A stretch of DNA of 64,000 nucleotides from Gaiellales bacterium (GTDB taxonomy: Bacteria; Actinomycetota; Thermoleophilia; RBG-16-64-13). Below, piece after piece: positions 9,199 through 17,666 of the stretch. Position numbers and translations under genes: made by a program. The notes beneath the pieces are model-generated. The model did not search any database, had not been told where the DNA came from, and saw only the letters and a program-made list of their open reading frames with translations. The number at the start of each line of letters is the position of its first letter. The stretch's first letter is position 1. The stretch lies in NCBI GenBank assembly GCA_012719395.1, contig JAAYAL010000008.1, positions 58,050 through 122,049 on the forward strand, in the 5' to 3' direction.

Positions 9199-9474
9199 CT
9201 ACCCGGCCCCGAGCAGGGCGCGGGCCTCAGCCAAGACGTCTTCCGCATCGCGCCCGAGACCTGCAGCGATCTCGGCATCCCCGCGAACCAGGACACGAAG
9301 AAGTTCGTTCTCATGCTGGGTGCGCTTGTAGGCATCCGCGCTCATGAGCACCGCCGAGGCACGCCCGCGTTGCGTGATGACAACGGGCTCGTCGGTGGTG
9401 ACGACCCGTTTGATGATGCCGGCGGTATCTTGGCGCAGATCAGAAATGGGGATAATTGCGGGCAAGGCACTCAT
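9199..9474 (-). CDS. phd: Phd/YefM-family antitoxin
   Basis: 91 aa from the ATG at 9474, chosen because AGGAGG lies 8 nt upstream. IPISDLRQDTAGIIKRVVTTDEPVVITQRGRASAVLMSADAY is the full Phd/YefM DNA-binding domain; the C-terminal third is the toxin-binding tail. It precedes parE in the operon and would bind its own promoter. A GTG at 9483 is an alternative start. Confidence 0.85.
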   Translation of the reverse strand: MSALPAIIPISDLRQDTAGIIKRVVTTDEPVVITQRGRASAVLMSADAYKRTQHENELLRVLVRGDAEIAAGLGRDAEDVLAEARALLGAG

Positions 9475-9713
9475 TGGATGCACCTCCTACGGTACGATCA
9501 ATAGTACCATATTTGCCTTGCGGGACACCAGCTCGTCCCGTCCCGGGGTTGCGACCGAAGCGCTGTTCCGGGCGGTCGGGGCTCCAGAACGTGAGTCGGA
9601 CGGGCAACCGCACCCGCCGACCGCCGCCCCTGGCACTACCGCGGCAGCATCAGCGCGGCCATGCGCACCAGGGGCGTGAGGTCGGTGGTCTTCGCGTCCG
9701 CTATGATCAGGGT

Positions 9714-10388
9714 ATGCGCCTCCTCACCCACATCCGCCGCCTGCTCGTCTCCCTCCTGCTGCTGGCGGTCCTCCTGGTGGCAGCCGTCATCGTGCTCAAC
9801 CTGGCCGTCATCCGCGCCGGGCGCCCGCTGCGCATCTCGGATCCGGCGCAGGCCGCGCCGGCCACGGTGGCCATCGTGCTGGGGGCGCAGGCCTACGCCG
9901 ACGGCACCCCCAGCCCCATGCTGGCCGATCGCCTGCGCGCCGCCATCGACCTCTACCACAACGGCACGGTGCAACGGCTCCTCCTTTCCGGCGACCACGG
10001 CCGCACCACCTACGACGAGGTCAACGCCATGAAGCGCTTCGTACTCGAGGCCGGCGTGCCCGCCGAGGATGTCTTCCTGGATCACGCCGGCTTCAGCACC
10101 TACGAGACCATGTACCGGGCCCGCGACGTATTCCAGGTCACGGACGCCATCGTGGTGACGCAGGCCTTCCACCTGGACCGGGCGCTGGCCATCGCCTGGG
10201 GGCTGGGCTTGGAGGCGCGGGGTGTGGAAGCTCCCTGCAGCGGCTATGTTCCCAAGCAGAGCCTGCTGATGCGCGAGTGGCTGGCGCGCTGCAAGGCCTG
10301 GCTGGAAGTACACGTGACCCGCCCCCTGCCCACCCATCTGGGCGAGGTCATCCCCATCAGCGGCGATTCGCGCCTGAGCTGGGATTGA
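9714..10388 (+). CDS. SanA/YdcF-like DUF218 membrane-anchored protein
   Basis: 224 aa. Residues 1-30 form one N-terminal membrane helix. The DUF218 core follows: VAIVLGAQAYADGTPSPMLADRL, LLLSGDHG, DEVNAMKRFVLEAGV, STYETMYRARDVF and VTQAFHLDRALAIA with its conserved His. SanA of enteric bacteria affects envelope permeability; the enzymatic reaction is not established. A TATGAT box ends 6 nt before this ATG, suggesting a leaderless transcript, so the longer upstream open frame is not coding. Stands alone on the plus strand. Confidence 0.8.
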   Translation: MRLLTHIRRLLVSLLLLAVLLVAAVIVLNLAVIRAGRPLRISDPAQAAPATVAIVLGAQAYADGTPSPMLADRLRAAIDLYHNGTVQRLLLSGDHGRTTYDEVNAMKRFVLEAGVPAEDVFLDHAGFSTYETMYRARDVFQVTDAIVVTQAFHLDRALAIAWGLGLEARGVEAPCSGYVPKQSLLMREWLARCKAWLEVHVTRPLPTHLGEVIPISGDSRLSWD

Positions 10389-10424
10389 TCCCACGCCACA
10401 CCTGAGCCACAAAGGGGAGACACC

Positions 10425-10562
10425 GTGATCGTGGTCGCGGGAGCAACCGGGTTCATGGGCGACGCCATCGCCCGCCCCAGCTGGGAGAACCGCACGACCA
10501 TGGAGACCATGGAGAAGATGTTCGAGGCGGAGCTGGCCTGGTTCAGGCAGTACCTGGGGTAG
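10425..10562 (+). pseudogene. 45-codon chimeric remnant
   Basis: From a GTG with AGGGGAGA just upstream it reads VIVVAGATGFMGDAIARP, like the opening Rossmann strand of an NmrA-type NAD(P)-binding protein. It then reads ENRTTMETMEKMFEAELAWFRQYLG, like the last helix of a prolyl-oligopeptidase/alpha-beta hydrolase. The two halves do not belong to one family, so this is probably a deletion scar joining two dead genes. It could also be a small expressed peptide. 10563-10761 holds nothing I can support. Confidence 0.35.
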
Positions 10563-10761
10563 CACCCGGAGGGGTAGGCGCCGGCGGGATTGCGGGCGAG
10601 GCGTACCGGCCGCGCGTGGGCCGGCGGCCGTGGAGGTTGAGGCGGACACGGGCGAGGCACTGATCTTCCTGGGAAAAGGGATTGGGGCAGGCGTGGCTGC
10701 AGAAATTGGAGCTCGAGTCCGCCTGAGCTAGTGACACCATGGAGGGTAGAAGGACCACAGT

Positions 10762-11769
10762 ATGGTGATGCGGTTGGACGGATCCCGACCAGACCGAGGC
10801 CGCCGGGACCTCCGCTCCGAGCGACACGGAAGGCGCGCCACCTCCATGATAGGTACATCGGACGCATCGTATGGCCTTGCTCACGCCGCTCCGCGAGCCC
10901 CCTGGTACGGCCTCGGTTACCTCCTCAGGCGGCATGTACTCCGCAAGAGCACGCCTCTCATTCTGGGGCTGGTTCTCACCAACCGCTGCAACCTCCACTG
11001 CCGACATTGCGATGTGGCCCCGCGCGGCCCCAGAGATGCCAGCTTTGAGGAACTGACGTCGGTGATCGATGCCTTCTACCGTGAAGGCGGCCGTTGCCTC
11101 TACCTGGAGGGAGGTGAGCCGTTCTTGTGGCACGATAGGTCGCACCGGCTGGACGACATCATCGACCACGCCCACCGCCGCGGGTACCTCACCGTCGTGG
11201 TCTACACCAACGGCACCTTTCCACTTCACACCTCCGCGGACACGGTGTTCGTCAGCGTGGATGGGCTTCAGGTCACCCACGATCTGCTCCGCGGGACCTC
11301 GTTCGACCGCATCATGCACAACATCCGATGCTCGCCACATCCTTCGCTGTTCATCAACTACACCATCAACACCCGCAACAGAGATGAGATCCACGCCTTC
11401 TGTGAGCACGTGCACGGCATGGAAAACATCCGGGCCGTCTTCTTCTATCTCCACACGCCCTACTACGGCCACGACGAGCTTGAGCTGGATCCCCACCAGC
11501 GGCAGCAGGTCCTGACCGAACTCCTATCTGTCCGGAAGAGCCACCGCATCCTCAACTCGAGAGCAGGCCTACGATCGGCGTTGCGAAACGATTGGGCCCG
11601 ACCGCTGGATGTTTGCTCGGTCTATGAACAAGACACCAGGTATCGATGCTGCAGATACCCAGGAGACCCCGATCTGTGCCAACAGTGCGGATATCTGAGC
11701 TATGCGAAGATCGACCAGGTCCTGAAACTGAAGTCCTCGGCGATCGCCAACTCCCTCAAGTACTTCTGA
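10762..11769 (+). CDS. Radical SAM protein with C-terminal Cys cluster
   Basis: 335 aa. CxxxCxxC at C76, C80 and C83 (TNRCNLHCRHC) binds the SAM [4Fe-4S] cluster. LYLEGGEPFLW is the GGEP SAM-binding motif and VVVYTNGTFPL is the following strand. The last 50 residues hold six Cys (C, CC, CxxC pattern), which could form an auxiliary cluster or zinc site. The start at 10762 is favoured by AAGGA seven nt upstream; the first 45 residues are Arg-rich and non-conserved-looking, so 10846 is an alternative. The substrate is unknown. A dead second radical SAM gene follows directly, hinting at a former pathway. Confidence 0.8.
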   Translation: MVMRLDGSRPDRGRRDLRSERHGRRATSMIGTSDASYGLAHAAPRAPWYGLGYLLRRHVLRKSTPLILGLVLTNRCNLHCRHCDVAPRGPRDASFEELTSVIDAFYREGGRCLYLEGGEPFLWHDRSHRLDDIIDHAHRRGYLTVVVYTNGTFPLHTSADTVFVSVDGLQVTHDLLRGTSFDRIMHNIRCSPHPSLFINYTINTRNRDEIHAFCEHVHGMENIRAVFFYLHTPYYGHDELELDPHQRQQVLTELLSVRKSHRILNSRAGLRSALRNDWARPLDVCSVYEQDTRYRCCRYPGDPDLCQQCGYLSYAKIDQVLKLKSSAIANSLKYF

Positions 11770-11779
11770 CGAAGCTCGC

Positions 11780-12274
11780 GTGGGAGGACTGATGGCCCGG
11801 GGACGTGACATCCTGCCGGAGGATGTGCTGGGCACACGGGCCCAGCGCGGCCGCGATCTGGTCGTGCCGGCGATGGAGCGCCTCCTACGGCGCGCCCTTC
11901 TCAGACATCTGGCAGGGACGCGCGAGCTCCGGCTGACGAGCCGGACCCCATCGCCCGACGATATCCGCCGGAAGTTCGAGGCCATCAACTCGTTCGGGCT
12001 TTACATCCATATCCCATTCTGCTGCCGGATCTGCCCCTGCTGCCCCTACAACAAGGAGCTCTACCGACGCGATTCGGCTGCGGCCTACGTCAGCTATCTG
12101 AGAGCCGCGCGCCGGCTCGGCTTCCTGAGGGATGACGGCGAGCAGATCGTGCTGTCAGACGGAGGTGCCTTCTGGCTCCATGCTTTGGAGGACCTGCTAT
12201 CCATCGACTATGTGGGCAAGCTGTGGGCCGCCTCGGGTCGCAAGCCATGGCCTGAGGACGCGGTACTGTCCTGA
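11780..12274 (+). pseudogene. HemW/HemN-like radical SAM gene with internal deletion
   Basis: 164 aa in one frame, but two distant parts are joined. Residues 70-105 (FGLYIHIPFCCRICPCCPYN) are the HemN/HemW radical SAM start with C-x3-C-x2-C. By residue 120 the sequence is already LSDGGAFWLHALEDLLSIDYVGKLW, the extreme C-terminal segment of coproporphyrinogen-dehydrogenase-like proteins. About 250 residues of barrel in between are missing, so catalysis is not possible. It follows the intact radical SAM gene by 10 bp on the same strand. Confidence 0.7.
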
Positions 12275-12290
12275 CAGGCCGCTCCCGTGG

Positions 12291-13559
12291 CTAGTACCCC
12301 AGGCTGACAGGCACCTGCGCCAGCATCTCGGTGAGGCGGGCGCCGTACTGCGTGCCCACGGCCCACTTGGCGCTGAGATCGTTGAGGGTGCGAGCGGCGC
12401 CACAGTGGGGCAGAGCGTTCCCGACGAAGTGGCGCGGATCCCCCGGCTGCGTGATGACCACCGAGGGGTCGGGCACGCTCACCATGCAGCAGTACGGATC
12501 GTCCATGTGATCGGGGTAGGCGTACCAGGCCAGGTGGGCAATCTGGGCAATGACTCCGAGTTCCGCCGTGGCGAAGGAGTTGCCCGACACGCCGCCGGTG
12601 GCGCCGATGCCGGCGAAGTTGTTCTGCTCCGGCTTGACATCGCCTTGGGCGAGCGCCCAGCCGAACCCGGTTTCGTGGCACATCTGCACCCAGGCCACGT
12701 CAGCCCGGAGGCCGAAGCGGCGGGCGTATTTTACGTACAGGCCGGCCAGCTCCTCCACCGGCACCGAGAACTTCTCGCCCGACGGCACCTTGCTGCGGAA
12801 GTAGCGCACCAAGTCGGCGGTAGTGCCCAGGAAGCGCCCGGCCAGAGACTCTCCATCCGTACCCAACAGGTTGAAGAGGATGGCGGACGCCTCCGCGCGC
12901 GTGGCGTTGCGCCAGGGATCCATGGCGGCCAGGTTCAGTTCCCGCAACAGCCCGTTGTACTGGGCCACCCGAGCCACAGGAGCGTGCACCTTGTCAAATG
13001 CACCCCAGGTGCCGCGATAGGAGGACGGCGGGTCCTCCAAGGCACGGCCCGAGGCCCGCGTCACCATGGTCACCAGTTGCGCCAGCGGGATGTTGGCGTC
13101 AGGGGAAAAGAGCGCGGCCCGAACCCCAGTGGCGGCTTTGGTGCCGGTGGTAATGCCCGCGCGGGCGGCGGCGGCCACGTAGTTGTCCGGGAAAAGCGTC
13201 TCCGGCCCCGTGGGCAACACGTCGGCAAAGGCACAGACATCCTCTTCACTCACCGCCACACGCATGGTCAACACCACCATTTTGGCAAACTGCTGGCGCG
13301 TCACCGGAGCGTTGGGCCGGAAGGTACCGTCTTCAAAGCCGGTGATGACACCCAGCTGCGCCAGCGTCTGGATCTGCACGTAGTAGGGAGAGGAGGAGGC
13401 GTCCGCCACGGCTAGCGCGCGGCCGGCAGGCACCAGCGTGAGTACCAACGCAAGGAGGAGCGTAGCAAAGGTAGCGACCACCCAACGGGCCGGCCGCATG
13501 ACTGCGGTTGTGGCCTGCGATGTCACGGTGGCAGGCAGGATACCAGTCAATCGTTTCAT
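12291..13559 (-). CDS. S-layer-homology protein with glucosaminidase-like domain
   Basis: 422 aa. A long signal sequence (to about residue 50) is followed by three SLH-type repeats: YYVQIQTLAQLGVITGFEDGTFRP with TRQQFAKM, a second around FPDNYVAAAARAGITTG, and a weaker third. From about residue 245 the C-terminal domain, with LYVKYARRFGLRADVAWVQM, HETGFGWA and NNFAGIGATGG, matches the GH73-like mannosyl-glycoprotein endo-beta-N-acetylglucosaminidase fold, the HETG Glu being the likely catalytic residue. It should be held at the cell wall by the SLH repeats and cut peptidoglycan. Convergent with the dead radical SAM gene. Confidence 0.85.
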   Translation of the reverse strand: MKRLTGILPATVTSQATTAVMRPARWVVATFATLLLALVLTLVPAGRALAVADASSSPYYVQIQTLAQLGVITGFEDGTFRPNAPVTRQQFAKMVVLTMRVAVSEEDVCAFADVLPTGPETLFPDNYVAAAARAGITTGTKAATGVRAALFSPDANIPLAQLVTMVTRASGRALEDPPSSYRGTWGAFDKVHAPVARVAQYNGLLRELNLAAMDPWRNATRAEASAILFNLLGTDGESLAGRFLGTTADLVRYFRSKVPSGEKFSVPVEELAGLYVKYARRFGLRADVAWVQMCHETGFGWALAQGDVKPEQNNFAGIGATGGVSGNSFATAELGVIAQIAHLAWYAYPDHMDDPYCCMVSVPDPSVVITQPGDPRHFVGNALPHCGAARTLNDLSAKWAVGTQYGARLTEMLAQVPVSLGY

Positions 13560-13611
13560 GGAACACCCCTCGTCGCTCCCCTGCCACAGCGCTCAGGGCG
13601 CCGCCGGCACG

Positions 13612-13617
13612 TATAAT
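13612..13617 (+). promoter_or_regulatory. Candidate -10 box upstream of HAD gene
   Basis: TATAAT in otherwise GC-rich sequence 33 bp before the HAD start. There is no matching -35 at 16-18 bp, so it is tentative. Confidence 0.3.
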
Positions 13618-13649
13618 CACTTCCAGAGTACACATCGGTTCTGGCGGCT

Positions 13650-14414
13650 GTGAACATGAGATGCCCGCCCGGAGGCTCGTCACCTTTGCCGGTCAAGGCT
13701 GTCACCTTTGACTTCTGGAATACCCTCTACGCTGACGAAGGCCAGGCCTACAAGGGCCTCACCCGGCGCCGCGTGGACATCCTCAAGCGTGCGCTGAGGG
13801 AAGCCGACGCCGAGCCGGATGATCAGGAGTTGCTGGAAGTCTACCGCCAGGGGTTCGCCATGTACCTGGACGCCTGGCGGAATGAGCGCCATTTCGGGGC
13901 ACGCGAGCACGTGAGGTTCGTGTTCGAATCCTTCGGGTTGGACATCCCCAACCCCCTGCTGGCCCGAACATCGGCCGTCATGGAGGACGTGGGGCTCAAC
14001 TTCCACCTCACCCTACAGCGCGGTGCCGAGGAAGCCATCCACCGCCTTTCGGATGCCGGCATCAAGCTGGGCATCGTGTCGGACACGGGTATCACGCCCG
14101 GAAGGGTATTGCTGAGGTACCTGCGCCGCGACGGCCTGCTGCACTGCTTTTCCGGCGCCGCCTTCTCCGACCAGACCGGAGTGGCCAAACCCAACGCCCG
14201 CATGTTCAACGGCTGCCTGGAGCAATTGGGTGTGGAACCGGGCGAGGCGGCACACGTGGGTGACATGCCCCGCACGGACGTGGCCGGGGCCAAACGACTG
14301 GGCATGATCGCCATCCGTTTCGCCGGCTACGACGACCGCCGCGAGCCTCCCGACGCCGACTTCGTCATCCGGGACCACACGGCGCTGCTGCGCATCCTGG
14401 AGATCGAGGAGTAG
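13650..14414 (+). CDS. HAD-superfamily hydrolase
   Basis: 254 aa. Motif I is VTFDFWNTLY (DxW variant: nucleophile Asp, with Trp where most HADs have the acid Asp), motif II is VSDTG, the Lys of motif III lies in GVAKPNARMF, and motif IV is GDMPRTDVAGA. A helical cap sits between motifs I and II. It is a soluble phosphatase of unknown substrate; the FDFWNTLY type is common among phosphoglycolate-like members. A TTG at 13686 with GGAGG upstream is an alternative start that would drop twelve poorly conserved residues. Confidence 0.8.
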   Translation: MNMRCPPGGSSPLPVKAVTFDFWNTLYADEGQAYKGLTRRRVDILKRALREADAEPDDQELLEVYRQGFAMYLDAWRNERHFGAREHVRFVFESFGLDIPNPLLARTSAVMEDVGLNFHLTLQRGAEEAIHRLSDAGIKLGIVSDTGITPGRVLLRYLRRDGLLHCFSGAAFSDQTGVAKPNARMFNGCLEQLGVEPGEAAHVGDMPRTDVAGAKRLGMIAIRFAGYDDRREPPDADFVIRDHTALLRILEIEE

Positions 14415-14463
14415 CCAGGGGGCGAAGGCGACACCCCCGAGCCCGCGGACAGCACGCCCAATC

Positions 14464-15336
14464 TCAGGACGCCGGCCGCTCCGGCCCCGCGCCGGGCGGC
14501 CTGCTTCCCAGCGCTCCGCCCTGGATGGCCAACGGTACGATCCCCGCCTCGGCCAGGCGCGCCGCCGCCCTCTCGCGCAGCAGGACACTGAGGTCCCAGC
14601 TGTGGCTGCGATTGGCCGCCCAGGCCACCACCCGCACCGTGATCCCCTGATCATCCACCGCCGTGGCCTCCACCTTGGGCTCCGGCTCGGCCAGGCTCAA
14701 GCCCGAGACGCATACCTCCTGCAGCAGCATCTCCCTGGCCCAGGATACGTCCGCTCCATAACCCAGCCGAAGCTCCACCACCGCCGGGTGGCGTGCGTCC
14801 TGCACCGTGTAGTTGTGGATAACGTTCTTGGAGAGAACCTGGTTGGGGATGATGACGCGGGTGTTGTCCCAGGTGCGCAGGCGACTGTAGAAGAGGCCTA
14901 TCTCCTCCACCGTCCCCAGATTGTTGTCCACCTTGACCGCATCACCCAGTCGAAGTGGCTGCACGAAGGCGATGATGAGGCCGGAAATGAGATTGGCGGC
15001 CGTGGTCTGGGCCGCGAAGGCCAGGGCAACGCCCACAATACCAGCCGAGGCGAACACGCCCACCGCCACCCGACGCAGCGGTTCAATCTCCAACAGGTAG
15101 AGGCCAAGCAGCAGCCCGGCCACAATCAGTGTCACCCGCACCAGCCGCTCCACCATGTGCAGCTTGGTGATGGTGGAAGGGTCCAGACCCCCCGCCCTTG
15201 TCCGCACGTAACGCGCGATGGCCCGGTTCACGAGCCAGCCGAGGAGTACGGCCCCTGCCACCACAGCGAAGGCTATACTGAGCCGTACTAACAATGCTGC
15301 TACCTCGGCATTCATTGCGTGCACTTTAGCACGCAC
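14464..15336 (-). CDS. MscS-family mechanosensitive channel
   Basis: 290 aa. Three membrane helices (about 10-35, 60-85, 92-125) precede the pore-lining segment AGIVGVALAFAAQTTAANLISGL. The MscS beta domain follows, with RLGDAVKVDNNLGTVEEIGLFYSRL and the conserved VIIPNQVL. The C-terminal alpha-beta domain is complete. It releases osmolytes under hypo-osmotic stress. Convergent with the HAD gene. Confidence 0.9.
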   Translation of the reverse strand: MRAKVHAMNAEVAALLVRLSIAFAVVAGAVLLGWLVNRAIARYVRTRAGGLDPSTITKLHMVERLVRVTLIVAGLLLGLYLLEIEPLRRVAVGVFASAGIVGVALAFAAQTTAANLISGLIIAFVQPLRLGDAVKVDNNLGTVEEIGLFYSRLRTWDNTRVIIPNQVLSKNVIHNYTVQDARHPAVVELRLGYGADVSWAREMLLQEVCVSGLSLAEPEPKVEATAVDDQGITVRVVAWAANRSHSWDLSVLLRERAAARLAEAGIVPLAIQGGALGSRPPGAGPERPAS

Positions 15337-15381
15337 AAGTCATAATGGCTACGAACCCACTCGCGCGGGAGAGCCGACCAC

Positions 15382-15963
15382 ATGGACAAGGACAGGCTGG
15401 AGGAGTACCAGGCCAAGCGGAACTTCAGCGCCACGCCCGAACCCCGGGGCGGCGATACCCCACCCCCGGCACGGCCGGTCTTCAGCGTGCAGAAGCACTT
15501 CGCCTCCTCCCTCCACTACGACCTACGTCTGGAGGTGGGGGGCGTGCTCAGGAGTTGGGCGGTGCCCAAAGGTGCCTCGCTGGACCCGGCGGACAAACGG
15601 TTGGCCGTGCAGGTGGAGGACCACCCCTTGGATTGCGCCACGTTCCAGGGCACCATCCCCGAGGGACACTACGCTGCCGGAGAGGTCCTGCTGTGGGATA
15701 CCGGCTGGTGGGAACCGGACACCCAATGGTCCCGGACCTTCAAAGAGCAGGCGGCACGTGGCAAACTGCCTGACGTGGAGGCCAAGCTGGCGGCAGGCGA
15801 GCTCAAGTTCATCCTCCACGGTCACAAGCTACGGGGCAGCTTCGTGCTGGTGCAGATGAAGAACCGCGGACCCAAGAACTGGCTGCTCCTCAAGCACAAA
15901 GACGACCACGCCCGCAGAGGGTACAACGTCACCGCGGAAGAGCCTGATTCGGTGGCCGGTTGA
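15382..15963 (+). CDS. Stand-alone DNA-ligase-D-type 3'-phosphoesterase
   Basis: 193 aa. FSVQKHFASSLHYDLRLEV carries the His, Asp and Arg that bind manganese in the LigD PE domain. SWAVPKGASLDP, EDHPLDCATFQGTIPEGHYAAGEVLLWD and GSFVLVQMK complete the family pattern. PE domains trim 3'-phosphates and 3'-ribonucleotides at break ends before ligation. Here the domain is a separate protein, and no Ku, ligase or polymerase domain is in the window. The start fits the family length; upstream genes are divergent. Confidence 0.87.
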   Translation: MDKDRLEEYQAKRNFSATPEPRGGDTPPPARPVFSVQKHFASSLHYDLRLEVGGVLRSWAVPKGASLDPADKRLAVQVEDHPLDCATFQGTIPEGHYAAGEVLLWDTGWWEPDTQWSRTFKEQAARGKLPDVEAKLAAGELKFILHGHKLRGSFVLVQMKNRGPKNWLLLKHKDDHARRGYNVTAEEPDSVAG

Positions 15964-15965
15964 CA

Positions 15966-15981
15966 GTCCGGATCGCCGGAC
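15966..15981 (+). terminator. Short hairpin after the phosphoesterase gene
   Basis: GTCCGG ATCG CCGGAC immediately follows the stop. A second CCGGCGG/CCGCCGG pair lies near 16005-16035 in the same convergent gap. There is no T-run, so termination is only a suggestion. Confidence 0.4.
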
Positions 15982-16073
15982 GAGCGCGCATTTTCTCGCA
16001 CAGCTTCCGGCGGGAGGCACACGAAAGCCGCCGGCACCCGGGCGGGCGGCCGTATCAGAGAGAATGCCGCAGA

Positions 16074-16610
16074 TCAGGCGGGCGGGCGGAACAGCGAGAT
16101 GGTGTACGCCTGGATCACGCCGCTGGGGCTCTTGACCGAGGCGTCATACTCCACCACCACATCCTTGTTCAGCAGAAACAGCAGCTTGTCCACCAAGCAG
16201 TTGGCCTTGGACACGTAGAACACTACATCCTGGTCATCAGCGCCCAAGTGGATGTTGAACCCGCCTTCCGTGCGGGTGATGGAGACGAGCTTCCCCTGAG
16301 CCACGGCCCGCTCCAGCAGGAAGGGAGCGTCCGGCGAGGGTTCCTGCTCCACAGGAACCGGAACCTTGGCGTAGGCGCTCTGCCAGTAGTCGTGGAAGGC
16401 CTTCTTGGCCGCCCACATAATCCGCTCCTGAAGCTTCCCGCTCAACAGGTCAATCTTGACCTGCTTGCGGTAGGTGGAATCCTGTGTGGACTCGTCATAG
16501 AGATCGGAGAGCGCCAAGAAATAGGCCTCAGCCGAGAACACAACCTGGGGAGTGCTGATGACCTCCTCCAGGATAGTTGGCGTGGCTTGAATTATCTCAT
16601 CGTTATGCAT
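16074..16610 (-). CDS. Conserved-looking protein of unknown function
   Basis: 178 aa from the ATG at 16610 (MHNDEIIQATPTILEEV). No family is recognised. It is soluble, acidic, without signal peptide or membrane helix. The N-terminal half is helical with many charged residues (LSDLYDESTQDSTYRKQVKIDLLSG, with WAAKKAFHDYWQSAY). The C-terminal half looks beta-rich (VVFYVSKANCLVDKLLFLL). Codon use matches the surroundings. It sits between convergent and co-directional housekeeping genes with no functional hint. Confidence 0.6.
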   Translation of the reverse strand: MHNDEIIQATPTILEEVISTPQVVFSAEAYFLALSDLYDESTQDSTYRKQVKIDLLSGKLQERIMWAAKKAFHDYWQSAYAKVPVPVEQEPSPDAPFLLERAVAQGKLVSITRTEGGFNIHLGADDQDVVFYVSKANCLVDKLLFLLNKDVVVEYDASVKSPSGVIQAYTISLFRPPA

Positions 16611-16685
16611 GGCACCACCGGTCACTTCTGTCCCTGATAACTGTAACGCCTCCGTGGGGCGGGAACAAGTGAGCCCGCGACGAGC

Positions 16686-17579
16686 TCATGCCTCTCGGGC
16701 CAGAATCCGGTCCAGCAGCCCAGGCAGCTCCTGCAGATTGGGCAACACGAAATCCGGCCGGCGCTCGGATTGGGCCACGTCGGCCTGCTGGGTGACCCCG
16801 GTGAGCACCAGCGCGGTGCGCATTCCTGCCCGCAAACCCATCTCGATATCGGTGTCCAAGCGATCCCCCACCAGCAGCATGTTCGTGTAGGCCACTCCGG
16901 TGGTGCGTGCCAGCGCCTCCGCCATCCCCAGACCGGGCTTGCCGATCACCTCCGGCTGTCTGCCGGCGGCGGCGGCCACCGCCGCCACGATGCTGCCGCC
17001 TCCGGGCAACAGCCGCCCTTCGGTGGGGAAGGTTGCATCAACGTTGGTGGCCACGAAGAGCGCCCCCTCTAGTATGGGCTGCAACGCCGCCGCCAGCGAC
17101 GCGTAGGTGAGAGCTCGGTCCAACCCCACAGCCACGGCCCGCACCGGCGCGTTGCCGGGGAGAGTCTCGGGGAGGCCGAGTTCAGGACGGGGCAGCACAT
17201 GCTGGGCTTGGAAGCCGGCCTCGCGCAGTTCCTGCAGCAGCCCCGCTTCCCCCAGAGCCAGCACCCGGGAGCCCGGTGGGATATGGCCCTGCAGCCACGC
17301 GGCCGTGGCCGCGGCCGAGCCCAATACCTGCCCAGGCGTAGCCGCGAGCCCCATACCGTTCAGGCGGGCGGCCACGGCCGTGCGATGCAGAGTGGCGTTG
17401 TTGGTGACGAAACGCAGAATCAGCCCGCGTTCCGTCACCGCCTGCAGCGCCTCCGCCGCCCCAGAGAGTACCTCCGCGCCACGGTAGATCACACCGTCCA
17501 GATCGAACGCCACCAGCTTCAGAGGGGGTGTGGCTGCCCCGTCCAATGTCTGACCCATTCCTGCCATGCCCACTTCCAT
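16686..17579 (-). CDS. NagD-like HAD-IIA phosphatase
   Basis: 297 aa. Motif I is VAFDLDGVIYRG, followed by RFVTNNATLHRTAVAARLNGMG, the family hallmark. The C2-type cap is in the middle, the Lys is in VIGKPGLGMAEAL, and motif IV is LLVGDRLDTDIEMGLRAG. Members dephosphorylate sugar phosphates, nucleotides or p-nitrophenyl phosphate; the substrate cannot be read here. Of the possible ATGs, 17579 and 17567 both precede the conserved core. Divergent from the flavin reductase gene, with AT-rich promoter-like sequence (TATATTCTAAT) between them. Confidence 0.87.
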   Translation of the reverse strand: MEVGMAGMGQTLDGAATPPLKLVAFDLDGVIYRGAEVLSGAAEALQAVTERGLILRFVTNNATLHRTAVAARLNGMGLAATPGQVLGSAAATAAWLQGHIPPGSRVLALGEAGLLQELREAGFQAQHVLPRPELGLPETLPGNAPVRAVAVGLDRALTYASLAAALQPILEGALFVATNVDATFPTEGRLLPGGGSIVAAVAAAAGRQPEVIGKPGLGMAEALARTTGVAYTNMLLVGDRLDTDIEMGLRAGMRTALVLTGVTQQADVAQSERRPDFVLPNLQELPGLLDRILAREA

Positions 17580-17640
17580 CTTCCTGCCGCTATTGACCGG
17601 ACGTATATTCTAATCATTACCGCTCGCCGCCTTCAGGCCA

Positions 17641-17660
17641 CCAAAGGAGACCAAAGGAGA
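17641..17660 (+). repeat. Tandem duplication of a ribosome-binding site
   Basis: CCAAAGGAGA occurs twice head to tail just before the oxidoreductase start at 17667, giving two AAAGGAG sites, 9 and 19 nt from the ATG. The proximal one is well placed. Confidence 0.8.
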
Positions 17661-17666
17661 CGATTC

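Noticed and set aside
9456..9713. Longer N-terminus for the SanA-like gene
   Set aside because: The added 86 residues are Arg/Pro-rich and precede the membrane helix; a -10 box lies just before the internal ATG.
12132..13415. 427-codon plus-strand frame extending from the HemW-like remnant
   Set aside because: A different frame running antisense through the SLH gene; no motifs.
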